Of a stretch of 64,000 nucleotides of DNA, positions 8,102-17,235 are shown in pieces. Origin of the DNA: DTYU01 sp040757355 (GTDB lineage: Bacteria > Bacillota > Desulfotomaculia > Desulfotomaculales > Ammonificaceae); assembly GCA_040757355.1 (NCBI GenBank), contig JBFLWY010000006.1, positions 1 through 64,000 of the forward strand, written 5' to 3'. The position numbers were made by a program, and so were the translations under genes. The notes under the pieces are model-generated. The model had not been told where the DNA came from. It made no database searches and worked only from the letters and a program-made list of their open reading frames with translations. Numbering within the stretch: position 1 is the stretch's first letter; the number at the start of each line of letters is the position of its first letter.

Positions 8102-8263
8102 GTGAAAGGGCTGGTACAGCGGTTGGTTAGGGGAGAAGAAGGACAAGGAATGGCAGAGTACGGACTTATTCTTGCTCTCATTGCGGTGTTAGCTATTGCA
8201 GGGTTAGTAGTGTTAGGCCCGAAAATCCGGGACAAGTTCGTCGAAGTCTCCAACAACCTGTAG
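8102..8263 (+). CDS. Flp/Fap pilin 2
   Basis: This encodes 53 residues from a GTG behind AAAAAGGAGGG. It is a close paralogue of the first pilin: leader GEEGQG, then MAEYGLILALIA, ending VLGPKIRDKFVEVSNNL. The two pilin genes are 62 bases apart and probably arose by duplication. They may form a mixed pilus, or one may be a minor subunit. Confidence 0.9.
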   Translation: MKGLVQRLVRGEEGQGMAEYGLILALIAVLAIAGLVVLGPKIRDKFVEVSNNL

Positions 8264-8343
8264 GCAATGGTTTAAGGGAATCCAGAAGGTTTTCGCTCAG
8301 GCCGAAGACCAAGGAACAAGAGGCACCTCCTACCCCTACATTG

Positions 8344-8382
8344 ACCCTGCCCGGTCGATTCGGCCGGGTAGGGTCGCCTTTG
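8344..8382 (+). terminator. GC-rich hairpin after the pilin genes
   Basis: ACCCTGCCCGG and CCGGGTAGGGT form a strong stem, followed by CGCCTTT. The T run is weak, so it may be a partial terminator or an mRNA-stabilising hairpin that lets pilin mRNA exceed the downstream assembly genes. The remaining 8264-8483 gap shows nothing else. Confidence 0.5.
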
Positions 8383-8492
8383 AGGAGGATTCACTCTGCA
8401 AGCGGAAGTCAGAAGAATGTATTCAAGCGAAAACTCTGGTTACTGTCTCAGTAAGGGCTTGACAGAATTTTGCGGGGAAACGGGTGAATCCT

Positions 8493-8984
8493 ATGGAACC
8501 CCTTGATGTGCTGGTAATAATGGTGGCACTGGTTTCGATCGCAACGGACTTGTACAGGCGAAGGATTTACAATGTTGTTCTCTTCCCCGCCGTGATTATT
8601 GCTCTGACCTACCGGGGAATTGCCAGCGGGTGGACGGGTGTAGAAGAAGGACTCATCGGGTTGGCGGTCGGGATAGGAATCCTGTTGCTTCCTTACGTCG
8701 CCGGGGGGGTGGGCGCAGGAGACGTTAAACTTCTTGGCACCTTCGGTGTTTGCGGCGGAGCAGTGTTTGCCCTTTACACTTTTCTTGCGGGAGCAATCAT
8801 TGGCGGCGTTGTATCAGGCTTTTTTTTGGGCAGGGAAGGCAAGCTGCTCGTTGCGTTGAAGGGCGCGTGTTACAGCTTTTTGCTCCCGGGCGGCGCGAGA
8901 GTGTGGATGGGAGAAAGCGGCATCAAAATGCCGTATGGAGTGATGTTGTGTATGGGGGTTTTGCCAGTACTTTTGATGAGGTGA
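8493..8984 (+). CDS. cpaA: Prepilin peptidase TadV/CpaA (A24 family)
   Basis: A membrane protein of about 163 residues with five or six hydrophobic segments. The two catalytic aspartates of A24 peptidases are present, in ATDLYRRRIYN and GGVGAGDVKLLG (the GxGD motif). It should cleave the Flp prepilin leaders at the inner membrane. I prefer the ATG at 8493, with GGGTGA five bases upstream; a GTG at 8484 is also possible. Confidence 0.88.
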   Translation: MEPLDVLVIMVALVSIATDLYRRRIYNVVLFPAVIIALTYRGIASGWTGVEEGLIGLAVGIGILLLPYVAGGVGAGDVKLLGTFGVCGGAVFALYTFLAGAIIGGVVSGFFLGREGKLLVALKGACYSFLLPGGARVWMGESGIKMPYGVMLCMGVLPVLLMR

Positions 8985-8991
8985 GGATCTT

Positions 8992-9417
8992 ATGGCCAGG
9001 TTGGCGGGTTTCGGAAACCTGCGTTCTTCGAGGGGTATAAGAGGTGAACGCGGTCAGGCTACGGTCGAACTGGCTTTGGTCCTACCAGTCTTGCTGCTTA
9101 TTCTTTTTGGAATCATGGAATTCGGGCGAGTTTTCTCTGCTTATCTCGTTATCACAAACGCAGCCAGGGAAGGCGCCCGGTTAGCGGCGGTGGGAGCCGA
9201 TGATACAGCGATTGTCCAGCGGGTGATTGAAGTCGCCGATTCTCTCGAGACGTCGGATCTCACGGTGACGATCTCCCCCGCATACAGCAGTCGTACTACC
9301 GGAACTGAGACTGAGGTTACGGTAAACTACAGTATTGATTTGGTTACCCCTGTACTCAGCGGAGTGGTCCCGAATCCAATGCCGTTAACGGCTCAAGCTA
9401 CCATGCGCGTGGAGTAA
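8992..9417 (+). CDS. TadE-like pseudopilin
   Basis: This encodes 141 residues from an ATG overlapping an AGGTGAGG site at the end of the peptidase gene. After a basic leader, GERGQATVELALVLPVLLLI is the TadE signature, with Glu at +5 of the mature form and a single N-terminal membrane helix. The rest is a periplasm-type domain. TadE-like proteins are minor pilins processed by the same peptidase. Confidence 0.88.
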   Translation: MARLAGFGNLRSSRGIRGERGQATVELALVLPVLLLILFGIMEFGRVFSAYLVITNAAREGARLAAVGADDTAIVQRVIEVADSLETSDLTVTISPAYSSRTTGTETEVTVNYSIDLVTPVLSGVVPNPMPLTAQATMRVE

Positions 9418-9428
9418 GGTGATTAACT

Positions 9429-10334
9429 GTGCGCCTGTCTTTCAATGACCAGAGAGGTGCCGCAATCCTCATAGTTGCAGTAGCGCTGGTAGCACTTCTG
9501 GGCTTCGGTGCGCTTGTTTTTGATGTGGGAGTGCTGTACATCAACCGCGAACGGCTGTCAAATGCTGCAGATGCGGCAGCGCTTGCCGGGGCGCAGTTTT
9601 TACCGGACGACCCGGCGACTGCCGTAAGTACCGCCCAACACTACGCCGGTGAAAACGGTGTTCAAGCGGGAGAGTTGACTGTGGACGTTGATACGGACGA
9701 TCATTCAATTACTGTTGATGCGGAGCGGCAGGTTTCACTATCATTGGCAAAGGTACTCGGATTTGCCAGTGCGAGGGTAACGGGGCATGCCAAGGCTCAA
9801 GTAGGCGGCGCAGACAAGGTGCTCGGCCTAGCGCCCCTGGGTATACCGGACCAGACTCTCGAGTATGGCAGGCTCTATTCACTTAAGCTCGCATCGGATA
9901 CGTCGGAGACGGGAAATTTCGGTGCCCTCGCGTTAGGTGCGCCGGGAGCTAACACCTACGAGGACAATTTGCGTTACGGCTACAAGGGATGGCTTGAGAT
10001 CGGCGATTGCGTGTATACGGAGACCGGTAATATCTCCAACCCCACGGTACGCGCGATAGACCACCGGGTTTCGGGACACGAAGATTGTACTTTCAACAAT
10101 TACTGTTTAAACTGCCCGCGGGTTATTATTATTCCCGTTTATGACCCCGTAGGTGAGTTGGATGGAAAAAGTCTCGTTAAAATTGTTGGGTTTGCTGCAT
10201 TCTTCCTGGAAGGAACGACGGGACAGGGTGTTAACTGCTACGTAAACGGTTACTTTATCAAGGCTTTTGCCGGAAACGCCCGCGGCAACAGCGGTTCCGA
10301 CTACGGACTGCGCTCGATAAAACTGGTAGAATAA
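9429..10334 (+). CDS. TadG-like pilus protein, copy 1
   Basis: This encodes 301 residues from a GTG behind AAGGTGATT. One N-terminal membrane helix follows NDQRGAAILIVAVALVALLG. Then comes the TadG-type LSNAADAAALAGAQFLP segment and a long extracytoplasmic domain with a cysteine-rich block CTFNNYCLNCPRV. TadG proteins are minor pilus components or anchors. The next gene encodes a paralogue of almost equal length. Confidence 0.85.
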   Translation: MRLSFNDQRGAAILIVAVALVALLGFGALVFDVGVLYINRERLSNAADAAALAGAQFLPDDPATAVSTAQHYAGENGVQAGELTVDVDTDDHSITVDAERQVSLSLAKVLGFASARVTGHAKAQVGGADKVLGLAPLGIPDQTLEYGRLYSLKLASDTSETGNFGALALGAPGANTYEDNLRYGYKGWLEIGDCVYTETGNISNPTVRAIDHRVSGHEDCTFNNYCLNCPRVIIIPVYDPVGELDGKSLVKIVGFAAFFLEGTTGQGVNCYVNGYFIKAFAGNARGNSGSDYGLRSIKLVE

Positions 10335-10408
10335 GGAGAAGTCTTCAATTCGATGTCGTGTATTCCGGGTTTTCCTCCAGAGACCAAATGGGGGGAGTGA
10401 GGTTAGAT

Positions 10409-11311
10409 ATGTGCAGGTCAGGTGATGAACGGGGCGCCGCACTCGTCCTTGTCGCCGCAGCGCTGGTGGCACTGTTGGGATTCAGCGCTATGGTTGTCGA
10501 TGTGGGAGTCCTTTACCTTAACCGTGAGCAGCTTTCAAATGCCGCAGACGCGGCCGCGCTTGCGGGTGCGCAGTTTTTACCGGACGACCCGGCGACAGCG
10601 ATAAGCACCGCACGCCACTATGCCGCTCAAAACGGAATCCAGGCGGATGAAGTGACTGTTAACGTTAGTGCGGACGGGTATGCGATCACCGTCGATGTAC
10701 AGCGGCAGGTTTCTTTGTACCTGGAAAAGGTTTTCGGTGACGACGCCGCACAGGTAACGAGTTACGCCAAGGCGCAAACAGGCGGGGTGGATGAGGTGTG
10801 GGGTGTGGCGCCACTTGGGATTTCTGATCAAACGCTCCAATACGGCACGCTATACTCGCTGAAGGCAGGAGGCGGAGGAGGGGAGCACGGGAACTTCGGC
10901 GCCCTGGCGCTGGGCGGGTATGGAGCAGGTAACTACGAGGACAACCTGCGAGAAGGTTATGATGGCTGGCTGAAGATTGGCGATGTGGTGGAAACCGAGC
11001 CAGGCAATATGTCGGGGCCGACCGAACGTGCAATCGAGGACCGGATTTCCGGTCACGAAAGCTGCACCTTCGACGACTACTGCCTGAACTGCCCGCGCGT
11101 TATCATGACCCCGGTTTACCAGTACCTTGGCGAGTTACACGGCAGAAGCCAGGTGAAAGTTGTCGGCTTCGCTTCCTTTTTCCTCGACGGAGTTACCGGG
11201 CACGGGCATGATTCTTACGTAAACGGATACTTTATCAAGCGATTAACCAGTGACGCCCGCAGTAACACTGGAGACGACTATGGTCTGCGGTCGGTCAAGC
11301 TGGTTGAATAA
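10409..11311 (+). CDS. TadG-like pilus protein, copy 2
   Basis: This encodes 300 residues colinear with copy 1: same leader GDERGAALVLVAAALVALLG, LSNAADAAALAGAQFLPDDP, CTFDDYCLNCPRVI and a C-terminal YGLRSVKLVE. The central linker KAGGGGGEHG and several loops differ. I take the ATG at 10409, behind GGGAGTGAGG, rather than 10358. Tandem duplication of this gene within a tad cluster is unusual and may give two functional variants. Confidence 0.85.
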   Translation: MCRSGDERGAALVLVAAALVALLGFSAMVVDVGVLYLNREQLSNAADAAALAGAQFLPDDPATAISTARHYAAQNGIQADEVTVNVSADGYAITVDVQRQVSLYLEKVFGDDAAQVTSYAKAQTGGVDEVWGVAPLGISDQTLQYGTLYSLKAGGGGGEHGNFGALALGGYGAGNYEDNLREGYDGWLKIGDVVETEPGNMSGPTERAIEDRISGHESCTFDDYCLNCPRVIMTPVYQYLGELHGRSQVKVVGFASFFLDGVTGHGHDSYVNGYFIKRLTSDARSNTGDDYGLRSVKLVE

Positions 11312-11323
11312 GGAGAGATACTT

Positions 11324-12082
11324 GTGAAGAGTAAGATTTACCTAGCTCTTGCACTGATCTTTGCCGCCGGCGCCGCCTTAAGTGCTTACCTTTACCTGGA
11401 GTCGATTGAAAGAAACTACCGTCAGGCCGGCAACTATGTCACGGTGGTGACGGCAGGAGCCGATATCCCCAACCGGACCAATATTGCGGCAACCATGATT
11501 AAGTTCAAAGATATTCCGGAGCGGTACGTCCACCCTGATGCAGCGCGGTCTGCCAGAGACGTTCTTGGCAAGATAACGCTGACAGACATCAAAGCGGGGG
11601 AGCCGATCCTAAAGAGCAAATTGGCAGCAGAAAAAGACGGCAGTTACGGCTTGTCGTTCAGCCTTGCTAAAGGGGAACGGGCATGTACCATCGCTGTTAC
11701 TCCTGTTTCCAGCGTCGGTGAAATGGTAAAGCCGGGCGACAGGGTTGATGTTGTGGCGACGCTTGATGTTACACCCCCGGACCCGCAGGCGCCGAAGACG
11801 ACCTATACCACAATAGTCCTCAACAATATTCGGGTACTTGCAACCGGGCAGACGCTGGTTTCGGGAGAAGACGCCAAGGCAAAGAAAAAGGAGGAGAGTA
11901 TTCCGCACATTACTTTAGCGGTAGAACCGTTGCAGGCACAGGCACTGATCTTGGCTTCGGAACGCGGCAAGGTTCAGTTGTTGTTACGGTCACCGGTTGA
12001 CGACAGTGCAGTCAAGCCGCCTCCCACAAAGCTCTCGGATCTGCTCGTTGTACCGGCTGTGCAGTTGCCGAGCAAGAGTTAG
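11324..12082 (+). CDS. cpaB: Flp pilus assembly protein CpaB/RcpC
   Basis: The protein has 252 residues with an N-terminal membrane anchor. An SAF-type domain (about residues 45-110) includes ADIPNRTNIAATMIKFKDIP and LTDIKAGEPILKSKL. A CpaB C-terminal domain follows with RACTIAVTPVSSVGEMVKPGDRVDV. In diderms CpaB supports the outer-membrane channel. Here it probably binds envelope sugars or guides the pilus through the wall. The start is GTG after AGGAGA. Confidence 0.88.
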   Translation: MKSKIYLALALIFAAGAALSAYLYLESIERNYRQAGNYVTVVTAGADIPNRTNIAATMIKFKDIPERYVHPDAARSARDVLGKITLTDIKAGEPILKSKLAAEKDGSYGLSFSLAKGERACTIAVTPVSSVGEMVKPGDRVDVVATLDVTPPDPQAPKTTYTTIVLNNIRVLATGQTLVSGEDAKAKKKEESIPHITLAVEPLQAQALILASERGKVQLLLRSPVDDSAVKPPPTKLSDLLVVPAVQLPSKS

Positions 12083-12183
12083 ACGGTATGATTCTGTTGG
12101 CGGCCGTTTTCATTGAAGATTGAAAACTCTCTTCATTGCTGAAACGTAGACACTACAGGCGCCAAATGAAGGAGGTGCTGTAC

Positions 12184-13386
12184 ATGGAGCCGATCACGGT
12201 GGTTATTGCCGACGATATTGTCAATACCAGGGAAGACGTGAAGAGACTGTTGTTTTTTGAAGAAGACATTAAGGTAGTCGGCGAGGCAAGCGACGGCGAA
12301 GAGGCAATTAAGGTGGTAAAGGACCTGAAACCCGACGTGGTGCTAATGGATATAAACATGCCGGGTATCGACGGTATAGCCGCCACCGAAAGGATCACCG
12401 ATAAGGTGCCTCAGACGGCAGTAGTAATTATTTCGATTCAAGGAGAGCAGGAGTACCTCCGGAAAGCGATGGCTGCCGGAGCGAGTGAATACCTTGTGAA
12501 ACCGTTCAGCTCTCAAGAGCTGGCGGATGCAATAAGGCGGGTGAACGACAAAACAAAACGCCGGCAGGGCACTATTGTTCAGCTTCAGGAAGCGGCGCAG
12601 CCTGAGGCACCCGGCAGGATAGTCGTAGTGTTCAGCACCAAAGGGGGCGCCGGGCGCAGCACCTTGGCCTGCAACCTCGCAGCGGTGTTGTCCCAGGAGT
12701 TCAGGAAGCGGGTAGCGGTTGTGGACCTCGACGTTGTTGCGGGAGACGTTGCGGTTCTGTACAACCTGGTTTTGCCGGGAAGTGTCGGAGAACTGGCCAA
12801 GGAGCCGGATTTAAATCGAGAAGTAATCGAGGGTTATCTTGCGAAGCATTTGAGCGGCGTAAAGGTTCTTGGTGTTGTTCCTACGCGCGAAGAAGACCTG
12901 TCGGAGGTCGCAACACGAATTTCAGAAATTTTAGAGATTATGAGGCAAGAGAGCAATTATGTTTTGGTGGATACCCCGCCGGTGCTGAACGCTGCTGTTG
13001 CTCAAGTGCTTGATATTGCTGACGATATTGTGGTGGTCGGAGGGTCGGACCTGCCTGCGCTGAGGCGCTTGAAGGCCGACCTCGAGTTCTTGTCAATCCA
13101 CCAACTCGCTGAGAAGGTTCATGTGGTTTTGAACAACGCTTCCTTCGAGGGCGGGCTGAAACTGGCTGACGTCGAAAAGTCGCTTGGATTAAGCTCTATC
13201 TCGACAATCTCTGCAGATGTAAAGACGTTACAGGCGGCGGCCAATAAAGGAATCCCGTTCGTGGTCATGAGTAAGAACAGTAGGGTCGCCCAAGACGTAT
13301 ACCGGTTTGCCGAAAAGCTTACCGGGCAAGAGAGTGTAAAAAAAGAAGAAAAGCGCTCAATAATCGGCAAGCTTCTGGCTTTTTAA
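12184..13386 (+). CDS. cpaE: CpaE/TadZ-like protein with receiver domain
   Basis: This encodes 400 residues from an ATG behind GGAGGTG. Residues 1-125 are an intact receiver domain with D10-D11, phosphoacceptor Asp56 in LMDINMPG and Lys in YLVKPFS. After a linker comes a MinD/ParA-type ATPase with deviant Walker A KGGAGRST (153-160) and switch residues in VDTPP. TadZ proteins place the pilus machine at the cell pole. Unlike many TadZ proteins with degenerate receivers, this one keeps the acidic residues and could be phosphorylated. Confidence 0.88.
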   Translation: MEPITVVIADDIVNTREDVKRLLFFEEDIKVVGEASDGEEAIKVVKDLKPDVVLMDINMPGIDGIAATERITDKVPQTAVVIISIQGEQEYLRKAMAAGASEYLVKPFSSQELADAIRRVNDKTKRRQGTIVQLQEAAQPEAPGRIVVVFSTKGGAGRSTLACNLAAVLSQEFRKRVAVVDLDVVAGDVAVLYNLVLPGSVGELAKEPDLNREVIEGYLAKHLSGVKVLGVVPTREEDLSEVATRISEILEIMRQESNYVLVDTPPVLNAAVAQVLDIADDIVVVGGSDLPALRRLKADLEFLSIHQLAEKVHVVLNNASFEGGLKLADVEKSLGLSSISTISADVKTLQAAANKGIPFVVMSKNSRVAQDVYRFAEKLTGQESVKKEEKRSIIGKLLAF

Positions 13387-13557
13387 GCAAGCGGGTAACT
13401 ATTTAGTCTGTCACAAAACTTATCCCGCACTCAACTCTAGGTGCAAGGCTGCCGGAACTATGCTGCTTTTACTGACTTCTGACATACGCCGTTTATCGCC
13501 GCGCCCGGCGGGAAGCCTGAATAGTTATGCAGCGGAAAATCTGAGTGGGGTGAAATA

Positions 13558-14892
13558 ATGGCAGTCTATTCGCGGTTCGAAAAAGGGGATAAACCTAGAG
13601 TCAGCCTTGACCGCTCCGTGCGGCGTGATCCGTATCAGGAGCTCAAGGTCAGTCTTCACAAACTGTTGGTTGCGGAACTTGGCGATATCCTGCGTACAAG
13701 CCAAAATACTGAAATTGATGCGCGAAAAGTAGAGAGCGTCGCCTGGGAGCTTCTCGAGAAGCAGAGTGTTACAATCCCGCGCCTTGAAAAACAGAGGATG
13801 GTGTCCGAACTCGTCCAGGAGGCGCTTGGCTTTGGTCCGATCACGCCGTTTCTTGACGATCCGGAAGTCTCCGAAGTTATGGTTAACGGTCCCCACCAGG
13901 TTTATATTGAGAGGCACGGCAGGCTTGAACTCACGGAGGTTACCTTTCGCGATAACGAGCACGTTATGCATGTGATCGAAAAGATTGTGGCGCCATTAGG
14001 TCGGCGTATTGATGAAAGCATGCCCATGGTTGACGCCCGGCTACCGGACGGCTCCCGTGTCAATGCGATTATTCCGCCGCTGGCACTAAACGGCCCGACA
14101 ATTACAATCAGAAAATTCTTCCGCGACCCACTGAGTATAGACGACTTGATCAACTTCGGGAGTATTACTCCTGAAATAGCAAAGTTTCTTGACGCCTGCG
14201 TCCGTGCGCGGTTGAACATAATTGTATCCGGCGGTACCGGAAGCGGTAAGACCACGCTGTTGAACATCCTGTCTTCCTTTATCCCGGCGGACGAGCGGAT
14301 AGTGACCATTGAAGACGCAGCAGAGTTGCAGTTGCGCCAGATTCACGTAATCAGGCTCGAATCCAGACCGCCGAACATTGAGGGTAAAGGAGCCATTACC
14401 ATCCGGGATCTTGTTCGGAACTCACTGCGTATGCGCCCTGACCGTATCGTAGTCGGCGAGGTGCGCGGCGGGGAGGCGCTGGACATGCTCCAGGCCATGA
14501 ACACCGGTCATGACGGCAGCCTGACGACAGGTCACGCAAATACGCCCCGTGATATGCTTTCAAGGCTGGAAACGATGGTGTTGATGGCAGGGATGGAACT
14601 GCCGGTTAAGGCAATAAGGGAGCAAATAGCATCGGCAATCGACCTGATCGTTCACGCCAGCCGGTTTAAAGACGGTTCGAGAAAAGTGACTCACATAACC
14701 GAGGTCCAGGGAATGGAAGGGGAAGTTATAGTTTTACAGGACCTGTTTGTTTACCAGCAAACGGGTGTCAGCGAAGATGGAAAGGTACTGGGACGTTTTG
14801 TGAGTGCCGGCATCAGGCCGAAGTTCACCGATCAAATAGAAGCGGCCGGGATTAAGATTGACGGGAGAATCTTTGCACCGACCACGTGGTAA
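13558..14892 (+). CDS. tadA: TadA/CpaF pilus assembly ATPase
   Basis: This encodes 444 residues of the secretion-ATPase VirB11/TadA family. An N-terminal helical domain precedes VMVNGPHQVYIERHGRLEL. The Walker A is GGTGSGKT (225-232) with Lys231. The Asp box, Walker B (RPDRIVVGEVRGGEAL) and His box (GSLTTGHANT) follow. It powers Flp pilus polymerisation together with TadB and TadC. The 170 bases upstream hold no other recognisable feature. Confidence 0.93.
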   Translation: MAVYSRFEKGDKPRVSLDRSVRRDPYQELKVSLHKLLVAELGDILRTSQNTEIDARKVESVAWELLEKQSVTIPRLEKQRMVSELVQEALGFGPITPFLDDPEVSEVMVNGPHQVYIERHGRLELTEVTFRDNEHVMHVIEKIVAPLGRRIDESMPMVDARLPDGSRVNAIIPPLALNGPTITIRKFFRDPLSIDDLINFGSITPEIAKFLDACVRARLNIIVSGGTGSGKTTLLNILSSFIPADERIVTIEDAAELQLRQIHVIRLESRPPNIEGKGAITIRDLVRNSLRMRPDRIVVGEVRGGEALDMLQAMNTGHDGSLTTGHANTPRDMLSRLETMVLMAGMELPVKAIREQIASAIDLIVHASRFKDGSRKVTHITEVQGMEGEVIVLQDLFVYQQTGVSEDGKVLGRFVSAGIRPKFTDQIEAAGIKIDGRIFAPTTW

Positions 14893-14904
14893 GGAGGCAA
14901 AGTA

Positions 14905-15855
14905 ATGGTAGTAGCCTTTACTTTTTTAACGGTATTGTTTGCATTTCTTACGGTTAACGAGCACTTTCTCGCAAAACGGCGCCTGCTCGAGGCGAGGCTG
15001 CAAGGGCTTACTGTTACGGATACCGGAGTACCGCTTAAAGACACCGGCAAGAGAAAACTAGGACTGGGGTGGTTAAGGTCTTTCATAACCAGCTTCGGCA
15101 TGGCCAGGGGCCCGATGAAACGACTTGACGAAAACCTGTCCCGCGCCGACATTCTCCTCAAAGCGGAGGAATTTCTTTTACTAATTGTAACCGTGATGTT
15201 ACTGACCGGAAGCCTCGGCTATATGGCTACCAACAGGACATCAGTGGCAATTATCGGTGCGCTGGTCGGTTTAGCCTTGCCGAATATATACTTGCGCCGG
15301 GCGCAGGGGCGCAGGCTGCATGCCTTCAACACCCAAATTGCCGATGCCCTTATAGTTATGGCAAACACCTTAAGAGCAGGTTTTGGCTTCTTGCAGGCGA
15401 TGGAAGTGGTGCGGCGGGAAATGCCGCCGCCGATTAGCAAGGAGTTCGGCCAGGCACTCGCCGAAATGAACCTTGGGATCGCTACCGAGGAAGCCTTGTG
15501 GAACCTGGCGAGAAGGATCAAGAGCGACGACCTTGATTTGGTAGTTACTGCGGTAATAATACAGCGCACTGTCGGCGGCAACCTTGCAACCATTTTGGAC
15601 ACGATTGCGGAGACCATCAGGGAGAGGGTACGGATCAAAGGGGAGATCAAGTCGCTTACGGCACAAGGACGGATTTCAGGCATGATCGTCGGGTTTTTGC
15701 CGGTCGGGCTTGCCCTTTTCCTGTTTCTCATCAGCCCCAAATATATGTCTACCCTTATCAACACCAGCATGGGAATTACGCTGATCATAGTGGCGGGGGT
15801 TGCGGAAGCAATCGGTGCGCTGGCGATAAAGAAGATCATTAGTATTAAAGTATAG
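14905..15855 (+). CDS. tadB: TadB inner-membrane platform protein
   Basis: The protein has 316 residues. It has N-terminal and central membrane helices, then a type II secretion F (GspF) domain with MANTLRAGFGFLQAMEVVRREMPPP, and two C-terminal helices. With TadC it forms the membrane platform driven by TadA. It starts 12 bases after tadA behind AAGGAGG. Confidence 0.9.
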   Translation: MVVAFTFLTVLFAFLTVNEHFLAKRRLLEARLQGLTVTDTGVPLKDTGKRKLGLGWLRSFITSFGMARGPMKRLDENLSRADILLKAEEFLLLIVTVMLLTGSLGYMATNRTSVAIIGALVGLALPNIYLRRAQGRRLHAFNTQIADALIVMANTLRAGFGFLQAMEVVRREMPPPISKEFGQALAEMNLGIATEEALWNLARRIKSDDLDLVVTAVIIQRTVGGNLATILDTIAETIRERVRIKGEIKSLTAQGRISGMIVGFLPVGLALFLFLISPKYMSTLINTSMGITLIIVAGVAEAIGALAIKKIISIKV

Positions 15856-15865
15856 GGTGATAAAC

Positions 15866-16792
15866 ATGTGTGTTCTGGTAGCCGTTTTCCTGTTTTTGTC
15901 CCTCTTTTCGGTATTGCTTTTGTTATACCACCGGTTTACGGCTGTGGAGCAAGCGGTGGCCACAAGAGCGACAGCGCTTTTAGGCGGGGAAGGACTGGCA
16001 ACGCTACGTGAGCAAGAGCTTCGACAACCCTTTTACTACCGTGTGGTTAAGCCGCTGTTAACAAGGATTGGTTCGGCCGGAAAGCATTACATGCCAACGG
16101 GCCGGATAAAGATGATTGAGAAAAAACTGCTGGTGGCGGGAAACCCCGGCGGCTTGACGGCCATGGAGTTCATGGTATTGAAATACTTGGGCGGTATTTT
16201 TGCCGGTGGTGCCGGTCTGCTGTTAGGACGGCTGGCAGGTATTTCTACCGGAAGTAGCCTTCTCATTTTGGTAGCACTGTCTCTCTTCGGGTTCCTTGCG
16301 CCGGATTTTTACATCAAGCAGAGGGGAAATGCGCGCAGGGAGGCTGTGCGGGATACTCTCCCCGACGTCCTGGACCTGCTCACCGTGAGCGTTGAGGCGG
16401 GTCTGGGACTGGACGGCGCCATACTGAAAGTCGTTGAAAAGATGAAAGGCGTGTTGCCGGGGGAGTTAAGGCAAGTGCTTCAAGAAGTGAAAGTGGGCAA
16501 ACCGAGGCGTGACGCACTGAAAGACATGGCTTTCAGGCTGGATGTTGATGAACTGTCAACATTGATCGGGGCGATACTAATGGCCGAACAAATGGGAGTA
16601 CAGCTTTCAAATGTCATGCGCCTTCAGGCGCAGGAGATAAGGTGTAAACGGCGGCAGCGCGCCGATGAGCAGGCAATGAAAGCACCTGTTAAAATGCTCA
16701 TCCCCTTGGTTTTCTTCATCTTTCCGGCGACGTTCATTGTTCTTCTCGGTCCGGCAATAATAAACATTGCCCGGACTTTCCGGGAAGGTTAG
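15866..16792 (+). CDS. tadC: TadC inner-membrane platform protein
   Basis: The protein has 308 residues with an N-terminal helix, a helix pair near 110-150, a GspF domain including LPDVLDLLTVSVEAGLGLDGA and a C-terminal helix ending near LLGPAIINI. The start is the ATG at 15866 after AGGGTGA, which overlaps the tadB stop; a GTG at 15857 is the alternative. Together with TadB it completes the pilus platform. Confidence 0.9.
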   Translation: MCVLVAVFLFLSLFSVLLLLYHRFTAVEQAVATRATALLGGEGLATLREQELRQPFYYRVVKPLLTRIGSAGKHYMPTGRIKMIEKKLLVAGNPGGLTAMEFMVLKYLGGIFAGGAGLLLGRLAGISTGSSLLILVALSLFGFLAPDFYIKQRGNARREAVRDTLPDVLDLLTVSVEAGLGLDGAILKVVEKMKGVLPGELRQVLQEVKVGKPRRDALKDMAFRLDVDELSTLIGAILMAEQMGVQLSNVMRLQAQEIRCKRRQRADEQAMKAPVKMLIPLVFFIFPATFIVLLGPAIINIARTFREG

Positions 16793-17154
16793 TGACGGGT
16801 GTTGCCATGCTGGTCAACGGTACAAGAAACAAAGTCCTTGCCAAAAGGGTAGCGGTGGCACGTACGTTCGGGCAGCGCTTACGGGGGCTATTGTTCCGCA
16901 GGAAGCTTCCCGCAGGGGAAGGCTTGATTATCGAACCCTGCAAGAGCGTTCACACCTTCTTCATGCTTTTTCCTATAGACGTCGTTTTTTATGACGACAA
17001 AGGACAGGTAATTTCAGTTTTCCCCTCTCTGCCTCCCTTCCGGTTCACCCCGGTGATAAAGTCTGCACGGGGAGTCGTAGAATTACCAGCCGGAACCGTT
17101 AGCGATACTGAGACGCAAGTGGGAGATTTGATCCGGTTCGAAGACACCAAGTAA
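16792..17154 (+). CDS. DUF192 protein
   Basis: This encodes about 120 residues. GQRLRGLLFRRKLPAGEGLII, KSVHTFFMLFPIDVVFYD and ARGVVELPAGTV are DUF192 hallmarks. The GTG start overlaps the tadC stop, and an ATG at 16807 is also possible. DUF192 proteins are small beta-barrel proteins of unknown role that often end tad operons in Firmicutes, which suggests a link with pilus export. Confidence 0.85.
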   Translation: MTGVAMLVNGTRNKVLAKRVAVARTFGQRLRGLLFRRKLPAGEGLIIEPCKSVHTFFMLFPIDVVFYDDKGQVISVFPSLPPFRFTPVIKSARGVVELPAGTVSDTETQVGDLIRFEDTK

Positions 17155-17235
17155 CTGCTTTTTCTACTGGGAGCATCTCCAAAGTAATGCGTATGTTTTA
17201 CCCCTTGCCGAGAAAACGGCGGCATTTCTGGGAGT

